DNA from: Selenomonas sputigena_A
GTDB lineage: Bacteria > Bacillota > Negativicutes > Selenomonadales > Selenomonadaceae
DNA length: 64,000 nt
Assembly (NCBI RefSeq): GCF_051603425.1
Contig: NZ_CP194411.1
Coordinates: 248,001-312,000 of the forward strand
Reading direction: 5' to 3'
The notes under the pieces were generated by a model. That model was not told the DNA's origin. It saw nothing but the letters and a program-made list of their open reading frames with translations, and did no database searches. A program made the translations under genes and the position numbers. Positions 51,473-59,974 of the stretch are shown here, piece after piece (position 1 is the stretch's first letter; every line of letters starts with the position of its first letter).

Positions 51473-52321
51473 TTACCCCAGCGGTACGACTTCACGCTCC
51501 CTGCGGCTGAAGCGAAGCGTCGTTTCGTAGCCGAAACGGCGCGCATAGGCGACGGCCTCGTCGTTGTATGCGCCGGCATCCTCCGGCTTATGTGCATCCG
51601 AAGTGGTGATGACGGGCAGATGATGCGCTGCCGCCAAGCGCATGAAGTCCTCATAAGGTGAGATTTCCTTGACGGGGTAGCGATAGAGCGTCCCCGTATT
51701 GATATCGACAGCCATGGATGCCTTTTCCATAGCATTTACGGCACGCTCCAAGAACGGCACGGCATCGAAATCGGGGAAATGGCAAAAGAGGCGGATGTTG
51801 AACGGATGCCCAAGCACATCGTAAAGCCCCGAGGCACAGAGTTTCTCGATTTCTTCCGTATACCATTCGTAAATGTCCCGCAGCGAAAGCTCCTCCCAAT
51901 GCGATTTGATCTCCGAAGAATCGTACGCCCAGCCCCGGATGAAATGAACCGAACCGATGACATAGTCGAAGTCCCAGCGACCGAGGATTTCCGCCACTTT
52001 TTTCTGATCTTGGAAGTTGCAGACCTCGATGCCCGTCTTGACCGCATGGTTCTTTCTAAGCTTTTCCATAAAGGAAAAATACTCGTCAAGCGTGTACTTG
52101 AACTTGTTCTTTTTCAGCCATTTCTGCTGGAAACTGCCGATAAAGGAATCGTCCAGCACGAGATCCTCGTAGTAGAGCGCCTCAAATTCGGGAAAGGTAT
52201 GGCTGTGCTCGGAAAAACCGATTTCCGCCACGCCGCGCTCCCCTGCCGCACGAAAAAAACCCTCCGCCCAGTTTTCATCATAGGAGCCGTATTCCAGATG
52301 CATGTGATAATCGAGTTTCAT
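51473..52321 (-). CDS. PHP-domain histidinol-phosphatase-type protein
   Basis: A 282-residue PHP hydrolase. Metal ligands appear in MKLDYHMHLEYGSYDENW, IGFSEHSHTFPEF, GIEVCNFQ, DFDYVIGSVHFIRGW, LGHPFNIRLFCHFPDFD and VITTSDAHKPEDAG. The HisK/HisJ-like class dephosphorylates histidinol phosphate in some species; no his genes are here, so the substrate stays open. Start at 52321 begins the first strand; the ribosome site is weak. It follows the HAD gene by 92 bp. Confidence 0.88.
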   Translation of the reverse strand: MKLDYHMHLEYGSYDENWAEGFFRAAGERGVAEIGFSEHSHTFPEFEALYYEDLVLDDSFIGSFQQKWLKKNKFKYTLDEYFSFMEKLRKNHAVKTGIEVCNFQDQKKVAEILGRWDFDYVIGSVHFIRGWAYDSSEIKSHWEELSLRDIYEWYTEEIEKLCASGLYDVLGHPFNIRLFCHFPDFDAVPFLERAVNAMEKASMAVDINTGTLYRYPVKEISPYEDFMRLAAAHHLPVITTSDAHKPEDAGAYNDEAVAYARRFGYETTLRFSRREREVVPLG

Positions 52322-52413
52322 TTGCTTCGCTTGCCTTTCTTTTTTCTTCCCTGCCGAAAGCAGCGTCTCGGCTCTTTCGTCCTGACGCTTCCCTGCATGA
52401 CGGCCGGCCCGCA

Positions 52414-53214
52414 CTAAATCCTTCCTTCATCCAACAGGCGGCGCAGGACGCGCATCACGCCATGCTCACGATTGGAAGGTGCGATATGCTTTGCCGCAGC
52501 CTTGGCCTCCGGATGCGCATTCTCCATCGCATAGCTCTCTCCCACGGCCCCGAGCATTTCGATATCGTTGAGATAATCGCCGAACGCCATGCACTCCTCA
52601 GGCTTCACATCGAGGAGCTCCTGCACGCGGCGCACGGCCGCCCCCTTGTTCGTCCTCTTGTTCATGATGTCGATCCAATACTCCGAGGACACGACGACCT
52701 TGACATCCTCCCCAAGCGTGCGCAGACCGGGATAAATCGTATGCTCGGCATCGGCATGCAGGGGGTCGCAGAAGGAGAACTTGATCGCCTCATCCCGCAC
52801 CTCGGAAAAATCCGCTACGATGCGGTATTCCGTGTAGTAATACGTCATCTGGCGGAAAAATTCCTCGTTGCGGCTCGTCACATAAGCGCATTCCTTGCCG
52901 CACCAAACGGCATAAGCTTCCGGAATCGCCGCCGCACGGCGCAAAATCTCCCTGCAAAAAGCAGGCGCTATGGTATCGGACGAAATCTCCTTGCCTTGCC
53001 GCACGACATAGGCGCCATTTTCTGCACAAAAGAGCAAATCGTCCGCCCATGGACGAAAATGGCGCAAAAGCGCTGCATACTGACGGCCGCTTGCAGGCGC
53101 AAAAATCACGCCGCGTTCCTTGAGCTCCGCCAAGACGCCGCCCAGCTCCTGCGGGAGGTCGCCCGCCTCATCGAGCAGGGTGCCGTCCATATCGCAAAAT
53201 ATCAGCTTTATCAT
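52414..53214 (-). CDS. Cof-type HAD sugar-phosphate phosphatase
   Basis: A 266-residue HAD class IIB hydrolase: LIFCDMDGTLLDEAG, FAPASGRQYAALL, the large cap domain, VDIMNKRTNKGAAV-like DIMNKRTNKGAAVRRV and MAFGDYLNDIEMLGAVG. It removes phosphate from small metabolites such as sugar phosphates or FMN; substrate unknown. It is downstream of the radical SAM pair in the same direction. Confidence 0.9.
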   Translation of the reverse strand: MIKLIFCDMDGTLLDEAGDLPQELGGVLAELKERGVIFAPASGRQYAALLRHFRPWADDLLFCAENGAYVVRQGKEISSDTIAPAFCREILRRAAAIPEAYAVWCGKECAYVTSRNEEFFRQMTYYYTEYRIVADFSEVRDEAIKFSFCDPLHADAEHTIYPGLRTLGEDVKVVVSSEYWIDIMNKRTNKGAAVRRVQELLDVKPEECMAFGDYLNDIEMLGAVGESYAMENAHPEAKAAAKHIAPSNREHGVMRVLRRLLDEGRI

Positions 53215-53267
53215 ACCATCAGCCTTTCCCGCCGCTGTTTTTCATCCTTCTTCCCTGCAATTCCACC

Positions 53268-54260
53268 CTAACCGCGGCGTCCATGGTAGAGACACCACGG
53301 CTCTTCCGCCATGTAGTCCCCGTCGTTGTAGTAGGCGGCGCGTGCGCGGCAGCCGCCGCAGGCTCGCTTGTAATCGCAGGTGCCGCAGCCTCCCGAATAC
53401 TCGAGGGTGCGCAGTTTGTTCAGCACTTCGCTGTTCTTCCAGATTTCATCGAACGGCGTCTTCCTTACATCGCCAAGCTCCATGTTGAGATAGGCGCAAG
53501 GCTGCACCTTGCCGCGCGGACTGATGATGCAGTAGCTGAGTCCCGCGAGACAGCCGCGCCTAAAGCGCGTCTTTATGCCCATCTGCCCCGCGATGCGCAG
53601 GAACTGCGGCGCACATGTCGGCTTGAGCTCGATATCGACCTCTTCCGACTTCTTCATGATGCGCGTCAGGACACTCTCATAAGCCTCGGCGCGCAGGGAT
53701 TCCTCCTCGATGCTTTCGGCGCGTCCCGTCGGCACGAGAAAAAAGAAATGGTGCGCCACAGCGCCGAGCTCGACGGCAAAATCCGTGATCGCCTCCAGTT
53801 CCTTCTCGTTCCAGTCCATGACCGTCGTATGAATCTGGAAGGCCAAGCCCGCCGCACGGCAATTCTTCATGCCCTCGACAGCCCCCGCCCAGCCGCCCGG
53901 GAAGCTGCGGAAGGTATCGTGCTTCCCGGGATGCATGGAATCGAGCGAAATGCCCATGCCCATGGCACCCGCCGCCTTCAAATCACGCGCCATCTCAGGC
54001 GTGATCAGCGTACCGTTCGTGCCGAATACCGAGCGCAGGCCGAGTTTCGTCGCATGAGCCACAAGCTCCAAAATATCGGGGCGCATCAAAGGCTCCCCGC
54101 CCGAAAAAATCATGATCTTGAATCCCGCGCGCGCAATCTCGTCCAGAAGCTTCTTCGCTTCTGCCGTCGAAAGCTCTTCCTCCGCCTTGCAGCCCGCATC
54201 GCGATAGCAGTGCTTACAGTACATATTGCAGGCGTTCGTCGTGTTCCAGGAAATAATCAA
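53268..54260 (-). CDS. Radical SAM/SPASM protein, NirJ2-like (tetrapyrrole modification)
   Basis: A 330-residue radical SAM enzyme. The cluster motif is CNMYCKHCYRDAG, with IMIFSGGEPLMRPD, GTNGTLITPEMA and MGISLDSMHPGKHDTFRSFP. C-terminal cysteines form a SPASM-type set (CAPQ, CLAGLSYCIIS, QPCAY, GGCGTCDYKRACGGCRAR). It resembles NirJ2/AhbD-type proteins that trim porphyrin side chains. It overlaps NirJ1 by 4 bp. The substrate, heme d1 or siroheme-derived, is inferred from this pairing. Confidence 0.85.
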   Translation of the reverse strand: MIISWNTTNACNMYCKHCYRDAGCKAEEELSTAEAKKLLDEIARAGFKIMIFSGGEPLMRPDILELVAHATKLGLRSVFGTNGTLITPEMARDLKAAGAMGMGISLDSMHPGKHDTFRSFPGGWAGAVEGMKNCRAAGLAFQIHTTVMDWNEKELEAITDFAVELGAVAHHFFFLVPTGRAESIEEESLRAEAYESVLTRIMKKSEEVDIELKPTCAPQFLRIAGQMGIKTRFRRGCLAGLSYCIISPRGKVQPCAYLNMELGDVRKTPFDEIWKNSEVLNKLRTLEYSGGCGTCDYKRACGGCRARAAYYNDGDYMAEEPWCLYHGRRG

Positions 54261-55456
54261 ATCGCCGCCTCCTCCCGCACAAAGCCGATCTCCTCATCTG
54301 TCAGATAACAGGATGGGTCGCTTGCCCAGAAGTCTCCCGTGCGTGCCTCCGCCCGTGTGCGGAAGTTGCCATTACAGCACGGGAGGTATTGACAGACGGC
54401 ACATCGACCTTTCAAAAGCGGCTTCCTGTCCTTGAGCCCCGCCAAAATATCGTTGTTTTCCGTATCCGTCCATATTTCACCGAACTTCCTCTCGCGCACA
54501 TTGCCGAAGGTATGGTGCTGCGTGAACTGGTCTGGATGCACATAGCCCAACGGATCGACCTCGCCGAAGGCGATGCCCGAACGGTTGCCGCCATTCATCG
54601 AGACATATTTCCAGACTTTCTCTGCCGCATCCTCGCCCTGTTCGGCCAGCGTCTTGAGATAGATGTAGATGCCGTCGCAATGGTTGTCCACCGTCAGGAT
54701 CTCTTTTTCCAGTCCGCGCTCCTCGAAATCGCGCGTGCGGCGAATGATGATATCCATGGCGCGGCGCGACTCCTCAGCTGTCACATCCTCATCCATCATC
54801 GCATTGCCGCGGCCGGAATAGACAAGGTGGTAGAAACAGACGCGGTTGATGCCCTTCTCCTCGATAAAGTCAAAAATATTCTCCAGCTCCATGATATTGT
54901 GATGGTTGATCGTAAAGCGGAGTCCCACGCGCTGGCCGACTGCCGTACAGTTTTCAATGCCGCGCATCGCCGCCGCATAGGCGCCGTCCACGCCGCGGAA
55001 CTTATCGTTGACATCCTTGAGGCCGTCCAGAGAGATACCGACGTAGCCCACGCCGATATCCTTGATGCGCTGCGCCGTCGCGCGATCGATCAAGGTGCCG
55101 TTTGTGGAAAGCGTCGGCCGCACGCCCTTTTCCGCCGCGTATGCCGCAAGCTCGAAAAAGTCCGGGCGGATCAACGGCTCACCGCCCGAAAACAGCAGGA
55201 CGGGCACGCGGAAGTCGGCGAGATCGTCAATAAAACGCTTCGCCTCCTCCGTCGTCATCTCGTCCTTATACTTCTTCGCATCCGAGCTCATGTAACAATG
55301 ACGGCACTTGAGGTTGCAGGTCTTCGTCGAGTTCCATACAACGACGGGGCCCATGCCCTCCGCCGCACCGTTTCTCATGCGGTGCGCATTTTTCGTATAG
55401 CGCAGCGAATCGCCGAAGTATTCGCGCGCAAAAAGAAGTTTTGTAACGCTGATCAT
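54257..55456 (-). CDS. Radical SAM/SPASM protein, NirJ1-like (tetrapyrrole modification)
   Basis: A 399-residue radical SAM enzyme. Cluster motif CNLKCRHCYMSSDAKKY, VLLFSGGEPLIRPDFFEL, LSTNGTLIDRATAQ and VGISLDGLKDVNDKFRGVDG. The C-terminus has a SPASM-like set: CAVCQYLPCCNGNFRTRAEA and DPSCYLTDEE. The N-terminus (ISVTKLLFAREYFGDSLRY) is characteristic of NirJ1. In Firmicutes NirJ1/NirJ2 act in heme d1 or heme-like synthesis from siroheme. Here no nitrite reductase or AhbAB genes are visible. It overlaps the TetR stop by 4 bp. Confidence 0.87.
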   Translation of the reverse strand: MISVTKLLFAREYFGDSLRYTKNAHRMRNGAAEGMGPVVVWNSTKTCNLKCRHCYMSSDAKKYKDEMTTEEAKRFIDDLADFRVPVLLFSGGEPLIRPDFFELAAYAAEKGVRPTLSTNGTLIDRATAQRIKDIGVGYVGISLDGLKDVNDKFRGVDGAYAAAMRGIENCTAVGQRVGLRFTINHHNIMELENIFDFIEEKGINRVCFYHLVYSGRGNAMMDEDVTAEESRRAMDIIIRRTRDFEERGLEKEILTVDNHCDGIYIYLKTLAEQGEDAAEKVWKYVSMNGGNRSGIAFGEVDPLGYVHPDQFTQHHTFGNVRERKFGEIWTDTENNDILAGLKDRKPLLKGRCAVCQYLPCCNGNFRTRAEARTGDFWASDPSCYLTDEEIGFVREEAAI

Positions 55457-56073
55457 GGCTGCTTTCCCTTCCTGTCCTTATGGGCTTGCGCCCCATCCAA
55501 AATCAAATCCAGCTTCATCCGCACATTTTCCTCGAAGGAAATTCCCAGACGGCTGAATGCCGCCGCCTGGAAAAGCGAATGGAAAAGCTCCGTGATGACG
55601 GTTGCAGGGATATCACTGCGAATTTCGCCGCTCTTCTGGCCCGCCTCGACGAGGCGCACAAAAAGCGAGGTAAACGGCGGCGCAGAGCTCTCCGCCTGCA
55701 CACCCTCAGGCATTGCAGCCTGTTGAGCCGCATGGAGGAAGAGCGGCAGGACGAAGCGGTTCTCTGCGAGAAGCGAAGCTGCCGCGAGGAAAAGCTCACG
55801 CAAAACATCGGGCACCGGCCTCTTTCCCGCAGAAAGCGCCCGCGCCTTCTCCGCGATTTCCTGCATGATGCGGCTGAGAAGTTCCATGAGGACATCTTCC
55901 TTGGAGCCGAAATAATTATAGAACGTACCGATTCCAAGATTGGCTTCGTTCATGATGTCCGCGATCGAAACATCTTCAAGGCCGCGGCTCTGAAAAAGCC
56001 GCGTCGCCGCATCGAGAATAGCCTGGCGCGAATAGAGTTTCTTCTGCTCGCGCCGGCTGAGTTTTTCTCCCAT
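55453..56073 (-). CDS. TetR/AcrR-family transcriptional regulator
   Basis: A 206-residue TetR regulator. The N-terminal HTH reads LYSRQAILDAATRLFQSRG, VSIADIMNEANLGIGTFYNY, FGSKEDVLMELL; the rest is a variable ligand domain. It heads the NirJ1-NirJ2-HAD-PHP set with overlapping stops, so it probably controls it. ATG at 56073 follows AGGAGGG; a Met at 56109 is less likely. Ligand unknown; a tetrapyrrole is one possibility. Confidence 0.9.
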   Translation of the reverse strand: MGEKLSRREQKKLYSRQAILDAATRLFQSRGLEDVSIADIMNEANLGIGTFYNYFGSKEDVLMELLSRIMQEIAEKARALSAGKRPVPDVLRELFLAAASLLAENRFVLPLFLHAAQQAAMPEGVQAESSAPPFTSLFVRLVEAGQKSGEIRSDIPATVITELFHSLFQAAAFSRLGISFEENVRMKLDLILDGAQAHKDRKGKQP

Positions 56074-56176
56074 ACGAATCCCTCCTGCTGCCCATTCCTG
56101 TTCTTTCATTATAACCGAAAGAACGATATTTTAAAAGAATTTATGAAAGCGATTCATCTTTTTTTGCAAAAAGAAA

Positions 56177-56196
56177 GCGTCGGCCTCTGCCGACGC
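56177..56196 (-). terminator. Terminator after tRNA-Arg(ACG)
   Basis: Perfect stem GCGTCGGC / GCCGACGC, loop CTCT, then TTTCTTTTT on the minus strand. Confidence 0.85.
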
Positions 56197-56208
56197 AAAA
56201 ACGCAAGA

Positions 56209-56286
56209 TGGTGACCCAGGAGGGACTCGAACCCCCGACCCTTTGATTCGTAGTCAAATACTCTGATCCAACTGAGCTACTGAGTC
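56209..56286 (-). tRNA. tRNA-Arg (anticodon ACG)
   Basis: Minus-strand cloverleaf: acceptor GACTCAG / CTGGGTC, anticodon stem TTTGA / TCAAA with loop CTACGAA (anticodon ACG), T arm GGGGG-TTCGAGT-CCCTC, discriminator A, encoded CCA. It reads CGU and, after deamination, CGC and CGA. Confidence 0.95.
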
Positions 56287-56424
56287 ACAGGCTGACTGCT
56301 TTCACAATCAACATTCGTTATTCTAGCATAGGATACGCTGTCTGTCAAATAAAAATTTTACAGCTTCCCCCTCCCGGCGCTGTCTGCTAAAATAAAGAAA
56401 ACACGAAGAAACGGAGGCCTTTGT

Positions 56425-57315
56425 ATGCACGAATCAAGCAAAACGATTTTCCTGCTGCTTTTCGCGGCGATCATGATCGCCGCCGGCTGCGGCACAGACA
56501 TACCGAAAACGGAACGTGTTCCGCCTGCACCACAAGAAACAGGCGCTCCTTCCCCGCGCGCCCTCTATGTCCTCGCGGACGCAGGATTTACAAACCTGCA
56601 GCTCGAAAATCCGACGCTTCCCGTCTATGACCGGCATACATTGGCCGAGCGGCGCAGCCGGGGACTCACGACAAGCCTGCCGGAAATCCGGCCCTATGCA
56701 TCGGGGCGCATCGCCTACCTCACATTCGATGACGGCCCCGATGACGTGAACACGCCTGCCATCCTCGATATTCTCAAGGCCGAAGGCGTTCCCGCCACCT
56801 TCTATGTCGTCGGAAGGAACGTCGAGGCTCATCCCGATATCCTGAAACGCATCCACGACGAAAACCATGCCATCGGCAACCACAGTTACAGCCATGACAA
56901 CGCGGCTGTCTACGCATCTCCCGAAGCATTTCTCGCCGAAATGGAGCAGACGGATGAAATCATCTTCCAACAGATCGGCATGAGGCCGCTGATCGTCCGC
57001 GCACCGGGCGGCACCGCTTCCGGGCAGTTCACGGATGCCTATTGGGCGCCTCTGGCCGCGTCGGGCTATGCCGAACATGACTGGAACGTCGATCCGGGCG
57101 ATAGCGCCGGCTCCGCCGTACCGGCCGCCGACCTCGTTGCCAATGCGGCGGGGCAGCTCATGCAGGAACACACACAGCAAACCGCCATCATCCTGCTGCA
57201 CTGTGCCGCGGGCCATGAGACAACCGTCGAGGCTCTGCCCGAGATCATCCATCTTCTCAAGGAGCAAGGCTTCTCCTTCGGCGTCGTCACCCCCATGACG
57301 CCGACGCTGCGCTAA
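56425..57315 (+). CDS. Polysaccharide deacetylase (NodB family) lipoprotein
   Basis: A 296-residue secreted lipoprotein. The signal ends in a lipobox (MIAAGC). The NodB domain (from about residue 93) has YLTFDDGPDDVNTPAILDIL with the catalytic and metal Asp, and IGNHSYSHDNAA with the metal His pair, RAPGG, WNVDPGDSAGS and IILLHCAAGHETTVEALP. It probably deacetylates peptidoglycan or an exopolysaccharide at the cell surface. GGAGG lies seven bases before the ATG. Single gene with terminator, next to tRNA-Arg. Confidence 0.9.
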   Translation: MHESSKTIFLLLFAAIMIAAGCGTDIPKTERVPPAPQETGAPSPRALYVLADAGFTNLQLENPTLPVYDRHTLAERRSRGLTTSLPEIRPYASGRIAYLTFDDGPDDVNTPAILDILKAEGVPATFYVVGRNVEAHPDILKRIHDENHAIGNHSYSHDNAAVYASPEAFLAEMEQTDEIIFQQIGMRPLIVRAPGGTASGQFTDAYWAPLAASGYAEHDWNVDPGDSAGSAVPAADLVANAAGQLMQEHTQQTAIILLHCAAGHETTVEALPEIIHLLKEQGFSFGVVTPMTPTLR

Positions 57316-57320
57316 GCGCA

Positions 57321-57354
57321 AAAACGGCTTCCCCGCATTTGGGAAAGCCGTTTT
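57321..57354. terminator. Bidirectional terminator between deacetylase and YbjN genes
   Basis: Stem AAAACGGCTTCCC / GGGAAAGCCGTTTT with a one-base bulge, A run before and T run after. Confidence 0.75.
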
Positions 57355-57365
57355 TATCTGCTGAT

Positions 57366-58232
57366 TCAATCGTAGGCCCAGATTTTTTTCATCGTCTCCG
57401 GGAATGTCTCATCGAGATGATGGATGATGACATCGAGGATCACGCGGATGATCTGCGGTTCGAATCCCCTGTCCGAAGAAGGAAGGCCTGCGTCGAGGAT
57501 GAGGCTGCCGTCTTCCGTCATGTAGTACTTGAAGAGTTTGTAATGACGGTTCAGCTCATTGATATAGGCGGCGAGATCCATCTCGTTCTTGTCGTTGACG
57601 ACCTGGCTGCCGACGACGACGCGCACTATGCCATAGAGGCTGTCATCGAGAATGACGAAAATCGGCAGAACCTGCCCTTTGGCCTCCACCTTGGACTCGT
57701 AGACAACCGTGCCGTACTCATCGCCGATTTCCCGCTTCTCGAAGGCCTGAATGCCGAGTTCCTTGAGCATGGCGTCAAACTGCGCAGCCTTGGTCTCGAT
57801 CTCCTCCTCCGCCGGGGCAGGCGCAGGTTTTGCAGCTGCCGGTTTCGCCGCTGCGGGCTTGACCGCAGGCTTTGCCGCTGCTGCTGCGGGCTTTGCTGCC
57901 GGAGCCGCAGGCTTTGCCGCTGCTGCTACAGGTTTTGCTGCCGGAGCCGCAGGCTTTGCTGCTGTCGCTGCGGGCTTTGCTGCCGCTGCTGCAGGCTTTG
58001 CTGCTGTCGCTGCGGGCTTTGCCGTCGGAGCTGCTGCGGGCTTTGCTGCTGTCGCTGCGGGCTTTGCCGCCGGAGCTGCTGCGGGCTTTGCTGCCGCTGC
58101 CACAGGCTTTGCTGCCGCTGCCGCCGGAGCCGCAGGCTTTGCTGCCGGAGCAGGCGCTGCTGGTTTTGCTGCCGCTGCTGCAGGCTTTGCCTCTTTGGTT
58201 GTCGCTTCCATGTTGTCCGTTTTTTCCGTCAT
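57366..58232 (-). CDS. YbjN-domain protein with Ala/Lys/Pro-repeat N-terminus
   Basis: A 288-residue protein. Residues 1-145 are low complexity, made of KPAA-type units (AAKPAAPAAKP, AATAAKPAA and similar); residues 150-288 form a YbjN / type III chaperone-like domain with FDAMLKELGIQAFEKREIGD, VLPIFVILDDSLYGIVRV, AAYINELNRHYKLFKYYM and IRVILDVIIHHLDETFPE. The repeat may be a spacer or bind nucleic acid or polyanions. Start at 58232 follows GAAGAG. It is the last gene of the LPS-export run; no direct role in LPS export is known. Confidence 0.82.
   Translation of the reverse strand: MTEKTDNMEATTKEAKPAAAAAKPAAPAPAAKPAAPAAAAAKPVAAAAKPAAAPAAKPAATAAKPAAAPTAKPAATAAKPAAAAAKPAATAAKPAAPAAKPVAAAAKPAAPAAKPAAAAAKPAVKPAAAKPAAAKPAPAPAEEEIETKAAQFDAMLKELGIQAFEKREIGDEYGTVVYESKVEAKGQVLPIFVILDDSLYGIVRVVVGSQVVNDKNEMDLAAYINELNRHYKLFKYYMTEDGSLILDAGLPSSDRGFEPQIIRVILDVIIHHLDETFPETMKKIWAYD
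57818..58195. repeat. Low-complexity repeat coding for Ala/Lys/Pro units
   Basis: Repeated GGCTTTGCTGCC, GGTTTTGCTGCC and GCTGCGGGCTTTGCC-type units within the YbjN gene. Units keep the frame, so slippage would alter length without breaking the gene. Confidence 0.8.
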
Positions 58233-58258
58233 GATCTCTTCCCCTTCATCATGAAATC

Positions 58259-58678
58259 TTATCTTTTGCCTTCTTCCGCTTCCTTGTCCGTCAAAAAGCG
58301 TCGTGCGAGGATGACGGCTACGAAATCGTCCACCGGTTCGGGCGGCACGAGCATCGAGCACGGCAAAAGCCTGCGCCAGCCCTGCGGGGGATGTGCCTGC
58401 CAATAGGCTTTCTTTGCCATCTCCGTCGTCCTGTACTCGTCAACGAGCACGACGTCAAGATCCGGCAAAGCCGCCTTGACGCGCGCCATCGCTGCTGCAC
58501 TCGTCGTTCCGTTGCCGAGTACGAGGAAACGAAAGCCATAACTCGTGTATGTATCGGTAATTTCCTGCTCGAGGTTAAGCGTCTGAATGACTTTTTGCAG
58601 GCGCACGCTTCCCGCCGCATCGAGCACGGCAAAACCGCATTTGTCACGCCCCGGGTCGAGGGCGGCTACGCTCCCCAT
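58259..58678 (-). CDS. YqgF/RuvX-like RNase H-fold protein
   Basis: A 139-residue RNase H-fold protein. AALDPGRDKCGFAVLD gives the first Asp, FLVLGNGTTSAAAMARVK the middle helix, LVDEYRTTEMAKKAYW the Glu region (usual DERLTT) and VDDFVAVILARRFLT the final Asp. Related YqgF/RuvX proteins process pre-16S rRNA; this one is more divergent and the usual full-length RuvX is probably elsewhere. ATG at 58678 starts at the first strand; it is 4 bp from the DUF3084 stop. Confidence 0.78.
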   Translation of the reverse strand: MGSVAALDPGRDKCGFAVLDAAGSVRLQKVIQTLNLEQEITDTYTSYGFRFLVLGNGTTSAAAMARVKAALPDLDVVLVDEYRTTEMAKKAYWQAHPPQGWRRLLPCSMLVPPEPVDDFVAVILARRFLTDKEAEEGKR

Positions 58679-58682
58679 CGAA

Positions 58683-59891
58683 TCAGCGCTCCTGTTCGAG
58701 CTTGATGTTGAGACGCAGCGGACCCAAGGCGTCGGTGTTGTCACGCGCATAGGCCGAAAACAGGAAGTTGCCCGTACGCGGCGCGATGGTCTGCACAAGC
58801 GCGTAGATTTCCTGTCCCTCAACGGAGCCGACCGTGCCCCGAATCGGATCGGGCAGGATGCCGCGCTCCGTCGCCGCCGCATTCACCCGCTGCAGGAAGT
58901 CCCGGATCATCTCCTCGGCGGCCTTTTCTCCTGCGCCTGCGAAGCGATACGGCTGAGCGATGATGAACTCATCCTTTTTGTAGATGATGCTGTTCGGGTG
59001 CAGATCGAGTTCCACGCGCACAGGTTCGCCGCGCACGAGATTGCCTGCCGCCATCATGCGCACGACCATATCGCCTTGGCTTGCAGCGATGCGCGTCACC
59101 GCCTCATCGACCTCGGGCGCGTAGACCCAGAGCTCACCGTCCGACACATCCTTGCCGAGGCGGCTGGAAACATTGCGGCTTGCAAGCTGAGCCAGCGAAT
59201 TGATGTCCGCACGCACCTCCCCTTCCGGGCGGCTGCCGCGCACCACGCCTGCTGCGATGACCTCGCCCGCCCGGAAGACGATGTCTCCCTCGCGGATGAT
59301 CGCAAGACCCTTCTTGAGATCCTTAGTCCGCTGTTCAAGCGTCTTGTTGTCTCCCTTCAGCTGCTCATTGCTTGCCGTAAGGTCGGCATTCACGGCGTCA
59401 AGCCCCGCCTTCTCTTCAATCAGAGCCCGGTTCGTCGCATCGAGCGCAGCATTGTCGCGTGCCAGCGCGTCTTTTTGCGCTTCGAGCGCCCGGTTGCCCG
59501 CAGAAAGCCTTTCCGCCTCATCCTCAAGCGTCTTGACATTTGCCTTCGCCTCGTCTAAAGCGGCGTCCGTTTTCTGCTGCTCCGCACGCGCTGCTTCAAG
59601 CTCGGATGAGGCCAGGACAAGTTTTTCCCGCGTCTCCTGCATGGAGCGGTTGAGCTTTTCCATGCCGAAGAGCGCCGTACGCACGTTTTCCGATGCAGCC
59701 GCGAGGATGCCGAAAGTCAGCGTCGTGATGACGATGCCCGTGATGATCGTGACGATGGTCGATGTGTGACGCGGCCGCAGGCCGAAGAGCGAGAGCCTCT
59801 TCTTTCCGACCTTCGTTCCCACACGGTCGCCGAGGACAGCGATGACGCCGCCTGTAATAACCAGTACGAGTATCAGCATGATGCCATACAT
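58683..59891 (-). CDS. DUF3084 membrane protein with coiled coil
   Basis: A 402-residue DUF3084 protein. Two N-terminal spans (MLILVLVITGGVIAVLGD; IVTIITGIVITTLTFGIL), a coiled coil at about residues 80-195 (LNRSMQETREKLVLASSELE; ALARDNAALDATNRALIE) and a C-terminal domain with IIREGDIVFRAGEVIAAGVV and PVRVELDLHPNSIIYKKDE. Found mostly in cyanobacteria and Negativicutes; role unknown. Its place in the LPS-export run and topology suggest an envelope role. ATG at 59891 follows AAAGGAG. Confidence 0.85.
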   Translation of the reverse strand: MYGIMLILVLVITGGVIAVLGDRVGTKVGKKRLSLFGLRPRHTSTIVTIITGIVITTLTFGILAAASENVRTALFGMEKLNRSMQETREKLVLASSELEAARAEQQKTDAALDEAKANVKTLEDEAERLSAGNRALEAQKDALARDNAALDATNRALIEEKAGLDAVNADLTASNEQLKGDNKTLEQRTKDLKKGLAIIREGDIVFRAGEVIAAGVVRGSRPEGEVRADINSLAQLASRNVSSRLGKDVSDGELWVYAPEVDEAVTRIAASQGDMVVRMMAAGNLVRGEPVRVELDLHPNSIIYKKDEFIIAQPYRFAGAGEKAAEEMIRDFLQRVNAAATERGILPDPIRGTVGSVEGQEIYALVQTIAPRTGNFLFSAYARDNTDALGPLRLNIKLEQER

Positions 59892-59974
59892 CGCAGCTAC
59901 TCCTTTCTCCATCCCGGAAAAATTGTGCGCATGGTTCGTAATCTTTCCTCATAGCCTTTGCAGCAGCCTTCCCC

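Noticed and set aside
57818..58195. Possible CRISPR or minisatellite array
   Set aside because: Units keep the reading frame of the YbjN gene, lack unique spacers and vary in length by whole codons.
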